From positions 1 to 64,000 of the forward strand of contig CAILYC010000012.1 of NCBI GenBank assembly GCA_903838355.1: DNA of 64,000 nucleotides, written 5' to 3'. The translations under genes and the position numbers were made by a program. The stretch comes from an uncultured Burkholderiales bacterium (GTDB lineage Bacteria > Pseudomonadota > Gammaproteobacteria > Burkholderiales > Burkholderiaceae_C). Under the pieces are notes generated by a model. The model did no database searches and was not told where the DNA came from. It saw only the letters and a program-made list of their open reading frames with translations. Positions 8,661 through 19,164 of the stretch are shown here, piece after piece; the first letter of the stretch is position 1; every line of letters begins with the position of its first letter.

Positions 8661-8977
8661 GAAAGAGACCTTTGGATGGGGGTCGTTGGGTTGAAAAGTG
8701 AAGCCGTCAACAAGGGTTGCCAGATCTGGGGGCAAGCTCAAAGCCCAGGCAAAAGGCGCTTTGTGTGAAACAGATTTTAGGGCGGTTTTGACCCAGAAGG
8801 ACCGATCTGAGACGCTTTGGCCGACCCCGCTTGAAAGGCCGCTGGCGTGGGCAGGTCCCTGCGCCTTGGGGGGCTTGTTGGCCTGAGGGCTAAAATCTTC
8901 TCTGAATACGCTCACCCTTGGAGTGATCTGGGGGCTTTGCCATGATGCGATCCAAGCGATTGAAACGGATTTTTTTG

Positions 8978-9670
8978 ATGAACACCCTCCCCCATGACCG
9001 CCAAACCGCGGCCCAGTCTTTTGTCGCCTTTGCCCTGGAATCGGGCGTGCTGAAGTTTGGCGAGTTCGTGACCAAAGCGGGCCGTGTGACCCCTTATTTT
9101 TTCAACGCAGGCCTTTTTGACGATGGTCAAAAACTCGCCCGTCTCGCCTCCTTTTACGCCCAAGCCTTGATGGCGAGCGGCATCGAGTTCGACATGATTT
9201 TTGGGCCCGCCTACAAAGGCATTCCCCTTGGTGCGACCTTGGCCATGGAGTTGTCTCGATTGGGCAAGAACGTGCCCTTTGCCTACAACCGCAAAGAGCT
9301 CAAAGACCATGGTGAGGGCGGCACCATCGTGGGCGCCCCCCTTCAAGGCCGGGTCTTGATCGTGGACGATGTGATGAGTGCTGGCACCGCGGTGCGCCAG
9401 TCCATCGAGATCATTGAGTCTCACGGCGCCAAAGCCCAAGGGGTGGTGATTGCGCTGGATCGCCAAGAAAAAGCCACCGAGGTGTTGGACGGCGTGAGCC
9501 GTGACGTGTCCTATAGCGCGGTGCAGTACGCGCGGCAAACCTTGGGACTCAAAGTCTGCGCCGTGGCCACCTTGGACGACTTGATGGCCTATCTTGAGCA
9601 GCAAGGCGGCGCCGACTCTGGCGCGCAGCTCCAAAGCGTCCAAGTCTACCGAGACCGCTACGGCGTTTGA
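8978..9670 (+). CDS. pyrE: Orotate phosphoribosyltransferase
   Basis: A 230-residue enzyme that joins orotate to PRPP to give orotidine 5'-phosphate in de novo pyrimidine synthesis. The PRPP loop VLIVDDVMSAGTA lies at 126-138. K33 in the VTKAGRVTPYF strand and the AYNRKELKDHGEGG flexible loop near 102-115 are typical. The start at 8978 was chosen because it gives the family's usual N-terminus and has ACGGA eight bases upstream. An ATG at 8942 would add 12 basic residues. It converges with gatB across a repeat-rich 181-bp gap. Confidence 0.95.
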   Translation: MNTLPHDRQTAAQSFVAFALESGVLKFGEFVTKAGRVTPYFFNAGLFDDGQKLARLASFYAQALMASGIEFDMIFGPAYKGIPLGATLAMELSRLGKNVPFAYNRKELKDHGEGGTIVGAPLQGRVLIVDDVMSAGTAVRQSIEIIESHGAKAQGVVIALDRQEKATEVLDGVSRDVSYSAVQYARQTLGLKVCAVATLDDLMAYLEQQGGADSGAQLQSVQVYRDRYGV

Positions 9671-9700
9671 AGGCACAACGGCCCATCCTCTGCGCTCTAT

Positions 9701-9716
9701 GCCCTAAGCTTAGGGC
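9701..9716. repeat. Perfect 16-bp palindrome
   Basis: GCCCTAAGCTTAGGGC is identical to its own reverse complement. As RNA it would fold into a 6-bp hairpin with an AGCT loop. It lies between the convergent pyrE and gatB genes and lacks a T-run, so it is at best a weak terminator. Confidence 0.7.
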
Positions 9717-9739
9717 CCAACACCGCGCGCTCACCTTGC

Positions 9740-9769
9740 GCTCTTATGCATGTTGCTCTTATGCATGTT
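9740..9769. repeat. Two exact copies of a 15-bp unit
   Basis: GCTCTTATGCATGTT occurs twice head to tail, followed by a partial degenerate third copy. It lies in the pyrE-gatB gap. Confidence 0.85.
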
Positions 9770-9820
9770 GCGCTCATGCCTACAGACCTCAGACCAATGA
9801 GATGGGGAGAGGGCGAGTTT

Positions 9821-9858
9821 TACAGGCTGACAGGCTGACAGGCTTATAGGCTTATAGG
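9821..9858. repeat. Short tandem repeat overlapping the gatB stop codon
   Basis: ACAGGCTG units (8 bp, about three) pass into TTATAGGC units (two). The minus-strand gatB stop (TTA at 9852-9854) lies in the last unit, so copy-number change could alter the C-terminus of GatB. Confidence 0.85.
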
Positions 9859-11360
9859 GCGGCCAACTTCGCTTGCAACAAGTCGTTGACCACTTGGGGA
9901 TTGGCTTTGCCTTTGCTTGCTTTCATCACTTGACCAACCAAGGCGTTGAAGGCCTTGTCTTTGCCCGCCTTGATTTGGGTGATGTTGTCGGGGTTGGCGG
10001 CGATCACTTGGTCGATGATGAGCTCCAGCGCCGACGTGTCGTTCATGGCCTTGAGCCCAAGGCTGTCAACGAATTGGTCCACCAGGGTTTGGGCCGCTTT
10101 GGCGTCGCTTTCCCGACTGCCGTCCAACTGCCACAGGCTTTCCAACAAGGTTTTGGCGGAATGGTTCGACAAGGTGCCATCCATGATGCGCACAATCAGT
10201 GCGGCCAAAGTCTGTGCAGACAAGGGGGATGCGGCAAAATCCAGGTGAGCGACGTTCAGACGTCGGCTGAGCTCGCCCATCATCCAGTTGCTCACGAGTT
10301 TGGCTTGGGCACCGAGCGAGACCGCTTCCTCGAAATAGTGGGCCGAGGGGCGGTTTTGAGTGAGCGCACTCGCGTCGTACTCGGGCAAACCAAAGTCGCG
10401 CACAAAGCGCGTGGCTTTGTCGCGGGGCAACTCACCCATGCGCGAGCGCACCTCTTCGACCCAATGCCTGTCAACCACCAAGGGTGGCAAATCGGGATCG
10501 GGAAAATAGCGGTACTCGGCGGCATCTTCTTTCGTGCGCATCGATTTGGTCTCGCCCGTGTCGGGGTTAAAGAGCACGGTGGCTTGGATGATCTTGTGGC
10601 CGTCGAGGAGTTGCTCGATTTGCCAGCGCACTTCATAGTCTATGGCTTGCTGCATGAATTTGAAGCTGTTCAAATTCTTGATTTCCCGCCGTGTGCCCAA
10701 AGGTTCGCCCGGGCGTCGCACCGACACATTGGCGTCACAGCGAAAACTCCCCTCTTGCATATTGCCGTCGCATATGCCGATCCAGGTGACGATTTTGTGC
10801 AACTCTTTCGCGTAAGCAACGGCTTCGGCGCTGGACCTCATGTCGGGCTCGGTCACGATCTCCAGCAGCGGTGTGCCGGCTCGGTTCAAGTCAATGCCAG
10901 ACTGGTTGACAAAGTCCTCGTGCAAGGACTTGCCAGCGTCTTCTTCCAAATGCGCGCGCACCAAGCGAACCGATTTTTTCGTCTCGCCCAAGAAAAAACT
11001 CACCTCACCTCCGACCACCACGGGGATCTCAAATTGGCTGATTTGGTAGCCCTTTGGAAGATCGGGGTAAAAATAATTCTTGCGTGCAAAAACGCTGCGC
11101 TCGGAGATCTCACCCCCCACGGCGAGACCGAACTCAATGGCACGCTCCACGGCCATTTTGTTCATCACCGGCAAGGTCCCAGGCAGTGCCAAATCCACGG
11201 CACAGGCCTGGGTGTTGGCCTCGGCGCCAAAGGCGGTGGAGGCGCGGGAAAATATTTTGCTCTGGGTGGTGAGCTGGGTGTGGGTCTCAAACCCGATCAC
11301 CACTTCAAAGCCATCCACCAAGGGCCCCAAGGGTTGGGCGTGTGTTGTTGGCGTGTTCAT
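9852..11360 (-). CDS. gatB: Asp-tRNA(Asn)/Glu-tRNA(Gln) amidotransferase subunit B
   Basis: A 502-residue GatB. With GatA and GatC it converts misacylated Glu-tRNA(Gln) or Asp-tRNA(Asn) into the amide form; GatB binds the tRNA and performs the kinase step. The signature [10 protein letters not shown] is at 21-30, followed by the conserved [17 protein letters not shown] core and a C-terminal YqeY-like helical domain. The ATG at 11360 overlaps the gatA stop as ATGA, so an upstream extension of this frame is not used. It is the last gene of gatCAB. Confidence 0.97.
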   Translation of the reverse strand: MNTPTTHAQPLGPLVDGFEVVIGFETHTQLTTQSKIFSRASTAFGAEANTQACAVDLALPGTLPVMNKMAVERAIEFGLAVGGEISERSVFARKNYFYPDLPKGYQISQFEIPVVVGGEVSFFLGETKKSVRLVRAHLEEDAGKSLHEDFVNQSGIDLNRAGTPLLEIVTEPDMRSSAEAVAYAKELHKIVTWIGICDGNMQEGSFRCDANVSVRRPGEPLGTRREIKNLNSFKFMQQAIDYEVRWQIEQLLDGHKIIQATVLFNPDTGETKSMRTKEDAAEYRYFPDPDLPPLVVDRHWVEEVRSRMGELPRDKATRFVRDFGLPEYDASALTQNRPSAHYFEEAVSLGAQAKLVSNWMMGELSRRLNVAHLDFAASPLSAQTLAALIVRIMDGTLSNHSAKTLLESLWQLDGSRESDAKAAQTLVDQFVDSLGLKAMNDTSALELIIDQVIAANPDNITQIKAGKDKAFNALVGQVMKASKGKANPQVVNDLLQAKLAAL

Positions 11361-12895
11361 GCGGCGCTCCCAGGCAGTTGTGTGTGCCAGTCGCTCACAC
11401 CTTGATAGCGGTGCGCGACGTTCAAGAGTTGTGACTCTTTCAAATAGTTGCCAATGAGCTGCAGGCCCACCGGCATGTGACCCTCGCCAAAGCCGCACGG
11501 GACACTCATGCCGGGCAAACCGGCCAAAGAGGCGGGCAAGGTGAAAATGTCGGCCAAATAGTTGGACAAGGGGTCGCTGGACTTCTCGCCCAATTTCCAC
11601 GCCACCGTCGGGGCAACGGGGCCGGCTATCACATCACACTGTGAGAAGGCGCGCTGGAAGTCGTCTGAGATCATGCGGCGTATTTTTTGCGCTTGCACGT
11701 AGTAGGCGTCGTAGTAGCCGTGGGAGAGCACATAAGCGCCCACCATGATGCGGCGCTGAACTTCCGCACCAAAGCCCTCGGAGCGGGTCTTGAGATACAT
11801 CTCGTCGAGGTCTTTGTAGCCCTGGGCGCGAAAGCCAAATTTCACCCCGTCAAAACGCGAGAGGTTGCTCGACGCCTCGGCCGGGGCCAAGACGTAGTAA
11901 ACCGGAATGGACAGCTCGGTCTTGGGCAGTTCGATGTCAACGAGCTGCGCGCCCAAGCGCACGAGGGCATCGAGCGCCGCCCTCACCGAGTCGCGCACAT
12001 CGTCAGACAAGCCCTTGGCAAAGAACTCTTTGGGCAAGCCAATGCGCAGGCCTTGGAGGTCTTGGTTGAGTCCCAGGGTGAAGTCCGCGCTCGGAATGTC
12101 CAAGGAGGTGGAGTCGCGCTCGATGTCAGGGCCACACAAGACGCTCAGTAAACTCGCGCAGTCCTCTGCGCTTCGCGCCATGGGGCCGGCTTGGTCAAGC
12201 GAAGACGCGTAGGCGATCATGCCGTAGCGTGAGGCCCGACCATAGGTGGGTTTGATGCCCGTGATCCCGCAAAAAGCGGCCGGTTGTCGTATGGAGCCCC
12301 CGGTGTCGGTGCCTGTGGCCGCTGGGGTGAGCCCCATGGCAACCGCCGCGGCACTCCCGCCGGAGGAGCCCCCGGCGATGCGAGTGTGGTCCCAAGGGTT
12401 GTGCACCACGCCAAAGGCGGAGTTTTCATTGGCCGAGCCCATGGCAAACTCGTCGCAATTGAGTTTGCCCAAGGACACCATGCCAGCGCTTTGCAAACGG
12501 CTCACCACCGTGGCATTGAATGGCGAGCGATAACCGGCCAAAATCTTGGAGCCCGCGGTGGTGGGAAAGTCTTGGGTGACAAAGATGTCTTTGTGGGCAA
12601 TGGGCACACCCTCCAAGGCGCGTGCTTGACCGGCCTGGATGCGTCGGTCACTCTCATCGGCCGCCTTCAAGGAGTGCGCCTCGTTCATGCTTAAAAAAGC
12701 GCCGCAAGAGGCCTTGGACCCTGGTGTCGAGGGCGATGGGCTTTGTGGGGCCATGTCGCTGGCCAGGTGGGCCAGACTCGCGCCATGATTTCGGGCACGC
12801 GCGAGAAAGTGCTCGGTGACTTGGCGAGCACTCAATTGTTGGGTTTGCAAGGCTTGTTGGAGCGCTTTCACGCTCAGTTCATGGATGGCACTCAT
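11357..12895 (-). CDS. gatA: Asp-tRNA(Asn)/Glu-tRNA(Gln) amidotransferase subunit A
   Basis: A 512-residue amidase-signature enzyme that releases ammonia from glutamine for the GatB step. The Ser-cisSer-Lys triad is visible: K102 (AHKDIF), S177 (AGGSSGGS) and S201 (DTGGSIR), with the 75- and 24-residue spacing known for the family. Residues about 46-63 form a Ser/Pro-rich stretch that looks like a small insertion compared with usual GatA proteins. It starts one base after the gatC stop and overlaps gatB by 4 bp, so the three genes form a tight operon. Confidence 0.97.
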   Translation of the reverse strand: MSAIHELSVKALQQALQTQQLSARQVTEHFLARARNHGASLAHLASDMAPQSPSPSTPGSKASCGAFLSMNEAHSLKAADESDRRIQAGQARALEGVPIAHKDIFVTQDFPTTAGSKILAGYRSPFNATVVSRLQSAGMVSLGKLNCDEFAMGSANENSAFGVVHNPWDHTRIAGGSSGGSAAAVAMGLTPAATGTDTGGSIRQPAAFCGITGIKPTYGRASRYGMIAYASSLDQAGPMARSAEDCASLLSVLCGPDIERDSTSLDIPSADFTLGLNQDLQGLRIGLPKEFFAKGLSDDVRDSVRAALDALVRLGAQLVDIELPKTELSIPVYYVLAPAEASSNLSRFDGVKFGFRAQGYKDLDEMYLKTRSEGFGAEVQRRIMVGAYVLSHGYYDAYYVQAQKIRRMISDDFQRAFSQCDVIAGPVAPTVAWKLGEKSSDPLSNYLADIFTLPASLAGLPGMSVPCGFGEGHMPVGLQLIGNYLKESQLLNVAHRYQGVSDWHTQLPGSAA

Positions 12896-12896
12896 A

Positions 12897-13199
12897 TCAG
12901 GACTCGATCACTTTGGGGACCAAAAAGAGGCCCTTTTGGACATCTGGGGCACTTTGCTGGTTGGCCTCGCGCGCGTTGCTCTCGCTCACCACATCCGGGC
13001 GCAGTCTCAAGGCGACATCGGCCACGGTGGCGTAAGGGTGTGAAAGTGGCGCCACACCCTGGGTGTCGACCGATTTGATGTGCTCGACCAGTTCAAAAAA
13101 CGTTTTCAATTGGGTGAGCATGCCCTCACGCTCAGGCGCTGTCAATTGCAGCTTGGCCAACTCGGCAATTCGGGAGATTTCTTGCAGTGTCAAGGACAT
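12897..13199 (-). CDS. gatC: Asp-tRNA(Asn)/Glu-tRNA(Gln) amidotransferase subunit C
   Basis: A 100-residue GatC, the small subunit that wraps around and stabilises GatA-GatB. The N-terminal [12 protein letters not shown] helix, the central [12 protein letters not shown] and the C-terminal [12 protein letters not shown] are typical. The start at 13199 was chosen over an upstream frame extension because it matches the family N-terminus and length. It is first in gatCAB and divergent from mreB across 261 bp. Confidence 0.95.
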   Translation of the reverse strand: MSLTLQEISRIAELAKLQLTAPEREGMLTQLKTFFELVEHIKSVDTQGVAPLSHPYATVADVALRLRPDVVSESNAREANQQSAPDVQKGLFLVPKVIES

Positions 13200-13436
13200 G
13201 GTCAAAAACCGTGAAAGTTGAAAAATTAAAGCCCGCGAAACAACGCGCAACTCTGAGGTTCGTGTATTATCACGCCCCAATGCTTGAGAAGTTTTGGTCA
13301 AGTCCAAATCAGTACAAAAAAGAAGTTTTTTGACCTTCTCAAGAGCTTGTTGCCCCAAGGGCGTCAAGAATTGACAAAAAGTTTTTAGAGCAGCGCACCC
13401 GCCCACCGTTGACAGGCTTCTCGCAGAGGAGCTTAA

Positions 13437-14504
<1,068 letters not shown>

Positions 14505-14610
14505 GACCTTGTGCTCGGTTGCGGCCGCCCCAAAGGGCCCAGCGTTTCTTGATCCCGCGCCCATGGCCTATGTTTTGTTCGACCTTTAACCCACAGCCCA
14601 AATTTTTGTC

Positions 14611-15528
14611 ATGCCCCTGGGGACGCTAGACCGAACACCACCGCCGTTTTTCAAGCAAGGGGCGACGCCGCTTCACAAGCTTATTTTTTTCGCGACCTTG
14701 TCGATTTTGTTGATGTTTTGTGACGTGAGGTGGCAGCTCACCTTGCCCTTGCGCTCGGCCTTGTCATTGCTGTTGTCGCCAGCGCAGTGGCTCTCGCGCC
14801 AACCTCAACAGCTGAGCACCGGTGTGGTGAATTTTTTTGAGGAACGTGAGACCGCGCAAAACCGTGAACAGCAAAGCCAGGCCGCCTTGCTCGCCCAGTC
14901 TTTGCACGCCGCTCAGGTCGATCAATTGTTGCTGGAAAATCGCCAGCTTCGGGACCTCTTGGAGCTCAAACAACGCGCCACCCCCCCTTCTTTGGCCGCG
15001 CAGGTGATTTACGATGCGGCCGATCCCTTTACCCGTCGGGTGATTTTGGACAAAGGCGGCGTGAACGGCGTCATCCTCAGCTCGCCGGTCATGGACGAGC
15101 AAGGTATCGTGGGACAAGTCACCCGCGTCTACCCCTTGGTGAGCGAAGCCACCTTGATCATTGACAAGGACAACTCCATTCCTGTGCTCAACAACCGCAC
15201 GGGTGCGAGAGGGGTCGCCTTTGGCGAGTCCTCTGGCGCGCCGCTCTTGGAGTTGCGCTACATGGCGGCCAATGCCGACATTCAAGAAAACGACATCTTG
15301 AGCACCAGTGGTGTGGACGGGGTCTACCCGCCCGGTGTTCCGGTGGCCAAGGTGATCAAAATCGAGCGCACGGCCGACTCCATGTTTGCCCGCATCTTGT
15401 GCCAGCCTCTGGGCCGCGCACAAGGGGTGCGGCAGGTCTTGGTGTTGAACCCGGTGGGGCTCGATGAGCCCAAGCGCCCTGAGCCCGAAGTTGTCAAAGT
15501 CCCCGTCAAAGCAGGGGCCAAACCATGA
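14611..15528 (+). CDS. mreC: Rod shape-determining protein MreC
   Basis: A 305-residue bitopic inner-membrane protein of the elongasome. One membrane segment lies at about 24-45, then a coiled coil (about 80-125, Gln/Leu/Glu-rich), then the periplasmic beta-rich domain with VILDKGGVNGV, IVGQVTRV and NILSTSGVDGVYPPG-like conserved turns. The tail after about 285 is Pro/Lys/Val-rich. The 106 bp between mreB and mreC hold no gene. The stop overlaps the mreD start as ATGA. Confidence 0.95.
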   Translation: MPLGTLDRTPPPFFKQGATPLHKLIFFATLSILLMFCDVRWQLTLPLRSALSLLLSPAQWLSRQPQQLSTGVVNFFEERETAQNREQQSQAALLAQSLHAAQVDQLLLENRQLRDLLELKQRATPPSLAAQVIYDAADPFTRRVILDKGGVNGVILSSPVMDEQGIVGQVTRVYPLVSEATLIIDKDNSIPVLNNRTGARGVAFGESSGAPLLELRYMAANADIQENDILSTSGVDGVYPPGVPVAKVIKIERTADSMFARILCQPLGRAQGVRQVLVLNPVGLDEPKRPEPEVVKVPVKAGAKP

Positions 15529-16055
15529 TCATGCCGCGTGGGCAGCAGCTTCTCTTGCCGGCCAACCCGTTTTTCATTGCCGTCAGTTTGCTCTTGGCTT
15601 TGGTGCTCAACATGATTGAGAACGTGAGCATTTTGGGCAATGCCGCTTGGCGGCCGGATTTTCTGGCCTTGGTGCTGCTTTTTTGGTCCATCCATCAGCC
15701 GCAAAAAATCAGCATCGGTTGGGCCTTCATGTTGGGGCTTGCCGCCGACGTGCACGAGGTCTCTTTTTTAGGTCAGCATGCTTTGGCCTACACGGTGCTG
15801 GCGTTTTTTGCGACCTTGATTCATCGCCGCTTGCTTTGGTTTTCGGTGCCCTCGCAGGCCCTTCAAGTGCTGCCCTTGCTGATTGCCTCCCACGCCATCA
15901 CGATGGTGCTGCGCATGAGCCTGGGTTCAAGTCTGGTCGGTTGGCCCATGCTGTTTGCGCCCTTTTTGGAGGCCATGCTTTGGCCGCTGGTGAGTGTGAT
16001 TCTCTTGGCGCCGCAGCGCCGCGCACCCGACCCCGATGAGAACCGCCCCCTATGA
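15525..16055 (+). CDS. mreD: Rod shape-determining protein MreD
   Basis: A 176-residue polytopic inner-membrane protein that completes the MreBCD complex. About five hydrophobic segments are visible, with WRPDFLALVLLFW and the GFMLGLAADVHEVSFLGQHAL-type motif that marks MreD. It overlaps mreC and mrdA by 4 bp each, so translation of the whole set is coupled. Confidence 0.93.
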   Translation: MIMPRGQQLLLPANPFFIAVSLLLALVLNMIENVSILGNAAWRPDFLALVLLFWSIHQPQKISIGWAFMLGLAADVHEVSFLGQHALAYTVLAFFATLIHRRLLWFSVPSQALQVLPLLIASHAITMVLRMSLGSSLVGWPMLFAPFLEAMLWPLVSVILLAPQRRAPDPDENRPL

Positions 16056-18037
16056 GTTTAGGGGGCAATATTGAGCAAGACCTCAGGCGTTTTCGTGCCC
16101 GTGTGCTCGCTGCCACGGTGTTTGTTTTTTTTGCCTTTTCTCTGCTGGGGTTCAGACTCATCTATTTGCAAATATGGCGCTATCAAGACTTGTTCGAGCA
16201 GGCCGAAAACAACCGCAAAGTCGTCGCCCCAGTCGTCCCCACCCGCGGCGTCATCATGGACAGAAATGGGGTCATTGTGGCGAGCAACTACTCGGCCTAT
16301 ACCTTGGAGATCACGCCTTCGAAGACCCGTGCCTCGCTGGAAGAGTTGATTGAAGAGCTGAGCAAAGTGGTTCCCATTTACGCCCGTGACAAACGACGGT
16401 TTAAAAAACTCCTCGATGAGTCCAAGAGTTTTGAGTCGGTGCCCATACGCACACGCCTCACCGACGAAGAGGTCGCGCGTTTTGCGGCACAACGTTTTCG
16501 CTACCCAGGGGTCGAGATCAAAGCGCGTTTGTTTCGCTCCTACCCCTTTGGGGCCTTGGCCAGCCATTTGATTGGTTACATCGGGCGCATCAACGAGGCG
16601 GAAAAAAACAAGCTCGAAGACGACGACGATGAGGACAATTACCGGGGCACGGATTACATCGGTAAATTGGGCATAGAGCAAAGTTATGAGCGAGAGTTGC
16701 ACGGCATCACTGGGTTTCATGAAATGGAGACGTCGGCCGGGGGCAGGGCGGTGCGGCGATTGAGTTCGAGCCCATCCACGCCGGGCAACACGGTGGTGCT
16801 GTCGGTCGACATCAAGCTGCAAAAGTTAATTGAAGATCTCTACGGCGAGCGACGGGGGGCTTTGGTGGCGATGGACCCCAAAACCGGCGAGTTGCTCGCT
16901 TTTGTCAGCAAGCCCACCTTTGACCCCAATTTTTTTGTCGAGGGCATCGACAGCGAGAACTGGCAGGCCTTGAACGAGTCTTTGGACAAGCCGCTCTTGA
17001 ACCGGGCCCTCAGAGGCACCTATCCCCCAGGCTCGGTCTACAAGCCTTTCATGGCCTTGGCGGCCTTGCAAACGGGCAAGAGAACGCCCGAGCAAACCAT
17101 TTTTGACCCAGGGTTTTTCATGTTCGGCAACCACCGTTTCCGCGACGACAAAGAGGGCGGACACGGCACAGTGGACATGTACCGCTCCATTGTGGAGTCG
17201 TGTGACACCTATTACTACATGGCGGCCCGGGACCTGGGGGTGGACACCATTTATGAGCAGATGAAGCCCCTCGGGTTTGGCCAATTGACGGGTATTGATG
17301 TCTTGGGTGAGTCCAGGGGGATTTTGCCCTCGACCGAGTGGAAACGAAACACCTATAAAAAACCCGAACAACAGCGCTGGTATTCAGGCGAGACCATTTC
17401 ACTGGGCATTGGACAAGGCTACAACAGCTTTACCGTGTTGCAAATTTTGCAAGCCATCTCCACTGTGCTCAACAATGGGCAAAAGATGCGATTGCATTTG
17501 GTCAAAGAAATTGTGAGCCCCGCCACCCAGGTGCACAAAACCGTCCCCGTTGCCCCCATGGAGTTGCTCGAATTGAAACCAGAAAACGTGGCCGTCATCC
17601 GCCACGCACTGGAAGGGGTCAATTTGGAGGGCACATCGGCCGCGAGTTTTATGGGGGCGGCTTACACGAGTGGCGGCAAAACCGGAACGGCCCAAGTCTA
17701 CAGCGTGCGTGAAAACGAGAAATACAACGCCTCCAAGGTCGATGAGCGCATGCGTGACCATGCCCTCTTCATGGCCTACGCACCGGCCGATGACCCCAAG
17801 GTGGTGCTCGCCATGGTGGTGGAGAATGCGGGCTTTGGTGCGCAAAACGCCGCCCCCATCGCCCGGCGGGTGTTTGACTATGTGCTGCAAGGCGAGTACC
17901 CGTCCGAAGAAGACATTGCCGCCGTGCAGTTGGGTCAGGCCACTCGCCCGATCGGCAAGCCCCGCGCGCTGTCGTCTGTCGCGTGGCCCGTGATCGGTCC
18001 GGACAAAACGGCCAAGGCAACTGCTCCAGCACCTTAA
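16052..18037 (+). CDS. mrdA: Peptidoglycan D,D-transpeptidase, penicillin-binding protein 2
   Basis: A 661-residue class B PBP that cross-links peptidoglycan during elongation. One N-terminal membrane anchor lies at about 20-45 after a basic cytoplasmic stub, followed by the pedestal domain and the transpeptidase domain with SVYK (nucleophile S328), SCD (S383) and KTGTA (K543). An acidic run (EDDDDEDN) lies in the pedestal near residue 190. The C-terminal stop sits in a CCTTA-type tandem repeat, so the last residues may vary. rodA, often next in this cluster, is not present downstream. Confidence 0.97.
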   Translation: MSLGGNIEQDLRRFRARVLAATVFVFFAFSLLGFRLIYLQIWRYQDLFEQAENNRKVVAPVVPTRGVIMDRNGVIVASNYSAYTLEITPSKTRASLEELIEELSKVVPIYARDKRRFKKLLDESKSFESVPIRTRLTDEEVARFAAQRFRYPGVEIKARLFRSYPFGALASHLIGYIGRINEAEKNKLEDDDDEDNYRGTDYIGKLGIEQSYERELHGITGFHEMETSAGGRAVRRLSSSPSTPGNTVVLSVDIKLQKLIEDLYGERRGALVAMDPKTGELLAFVSKPTFDPNFFVEGIDSENWQALNESLDKPLLNRALRGTYPPGSVYKPFMALAALQTGKRTPEQTIFDPGFFMFGNHRFRDDKEGGHGTVDMYRSIVESCDTYYYMAARDLGVDTIYEQMKPLGFGQLTGIDVLGESRGILPSTEWKRNTYKKPEQQRWYSGETISLGIGQGYNSFTVLQILQAISTVLNNGQKMRLHLVKEIVSPATQVHKTVPVAPMELLELKPENVAVIRHALEGVNLEGTSAASFMGAAYTSGGKTGTAQVYSVRENEKYNASKVDERMRDHALFMAYAPADDPKVVLAMVVENAGFGAQNAAPIARRVFDYVLQGEYPSEEDIAAVQLGQATRPIGKPRALSSVAWPVIGPDKTAKATAPAP

Positions 18038-18070
18038 TACCTTTGCACCTTAGTACCTTAGTACCTTAGC
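18030..18070. repeat. Short tandem repeat overlapping the mrdA stop codon
   Basis: About four units of a CACCTTAGTAC-like motif, degenerate on the left; the mrdA TAA (18035-18037) lies in the first unit. It is followed by a small GCTCTT/AAGAGC hairpin and by CTAGGTCAGCAA repeated twice (18100-18124), which reaches the end of the next gene. Confidence 0.8.
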
Positions 18071-18112
18071 TCTTTTAAGAGCCTGGCCAGGCTGCCAAGC
18101 TAGGTCAGCAAT

Positions 18113-18895
18113 CTAGGTCAGCAAGAGCGCTCGCAGCCATCCGCCGTAGGCGTCCCACGCGGTTTTGACGATCAGGGCGCTCACCACGAGCAAAAACATC
18201 CAGCGCACAAAGTTCGACCCCAGACGCACCGCCAGGGTCGTGCCGGCAAAGCTGCCCGCCACATTGCAAACGGCCATCGGAATGGCCAGATGCCACCAGA
18301 TCTGCCCCTGGGCGATAAAGAGGCACAAGGCGGCGGCGTTGCTGGCCGAGTTGAGCACCTTGGCCGTAGACGACGCATGCAAAAAGTCGTAGCCGAGATA
18401 GCGCACCAGAATAAAAATTAAAAAGCTGCCAGTCCCGGGCCCAAAAAATCCATCGTAAAACCCGATGGCCCAGGCCACCCCCATGAGCATGAGCGTTTCT
18501 TGGCGACCTTTAAAAAGCGGGGCGTGCGCTTGGCCCAAGCGTTTGCTCACCCAGGTGTAAATCAACAGGGTGAGCAAAATAAAGGGCAAGGCCAGCCTAA
18601 GCCACGTCGAGGGCAAGAGGCCCAGGCACCAAGCCCCCGCAAAGGCGCTCAGGAGCGAGCAGGCAACGGCCGGCGCGAGCCGCGCCCAGGGCAAGGAGAT
18701 GCGGCGGCTGAAATTCCAAGCCGCAAACAAGGTGCCCCACAGCGAGACGGATTTGTTGTTGCCAAGGAGTGTGGCGCTTGGCGCATTGGGGTAGGCACTG
18801 AACATGGCGGGCACCAAGATCAAGCCCCCACCACCGACCACCGCATCAACGAAGCCGGCCAAGCCCGCGCACACCAGCACAAAAATAATATCCAT
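18113..18895 (-). CDS. TSUP (TauE/SafE) family sulfite/anion exporter
   Basis: A 260-residue membrane protein with about eight hydrophobic segments. The glycine-rich DAVVGGGGLILVPAM near 17-31 and the inverted second half with GFYDGFFGPGTGSF are the paired signature of the TSUP family, which exports sulfite, sulfoacetate or other small organic anions. The substrate is not predictable here because no sulfur-metabolism gene is adjacent. It converges with mrdA. Confidence 0.88.
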   Translation of the reverse strand: MDIIFVLVCAGLAGFVDAVVGGGGLILVPAMFSAYPNAPSATLLGNNKSVSLWGTLFAAWNFSRRISLPWARLAPAVACSLLSAFAGAWCLGLLPSTWLRLALPFILLTLLIYTWVSKRLGQAHAPLFKGRQETLMLMGVAWAIGFYDGFFGPGTGSFLIFILVRYLGYDFLHASSTAKVLNSASNAAALCLFIAQGQIWWHLAIPMAVCNVAGSFAGTTLAVRLGSNFVRWMFLLVVSALIVKTAWDAYGGWLRALLLT

Positions 18896-18967
18896 GGGGG
18901 GAGATTGTGACAGGGATGGGCCTCATGGCATCGGTAGGAAGGTGAAGCCGCCCGCACAATCATCGGG

Positions 18968-19008
18968 CAAAAAAAAACACTGCCCAAAGCGATGTGCATC
19001 GGGCAGTG
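18968..19008 (-). terminator. Rho-independent terminator of the minus-strand GMC oxidoreductase transcript
   Basis: On the minus strand CACTGCCC pairs with GGGCAGTG around an about 15-nt loop, followed by a run of eight T. It lies 157 bp past the GMC oxidoreductase stop. Confidence 0.75.
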
Positions 19009-19164
19009 CGGCGGCGTGGTGCCTTTGTTGTTCGGGCACTTGACCGGCAAAGGTCTCCTCCAACCACGGTTTGAACCTTGCACGAATCTTATCGCCAAGG
19101 GCCGAGCTAGAAGACTGGTGATTTCCCTTGTTGCAAGAGGGCAAGCCGTGATCAAGCGCAAGAC

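Noticed and set aside
7809-8768. 319-codon plus-strand frame opposite xth
   Set aside because: Antisense shadow of the exonuclease III gene, with no recognisable domain.
9740-9858. CRISPR-like array
   Set aside because: Repeats are 8-15 bp, directly adjacent and without unique spacers; no cas genes are present anywhere in the window.
9873-11405. 510-codon plus-strand frame opposite gatB
   Set aside because: Lies antisense to the well-supported gatB; long antisense frames are common in this GC-rich, codon-biased DNA.
18923-19144. 73-codon minus-strand frame after the GMC oxidoreductase
   Set aside because: It spans a clear terminator hairpin with T-run and has no recognisable product.
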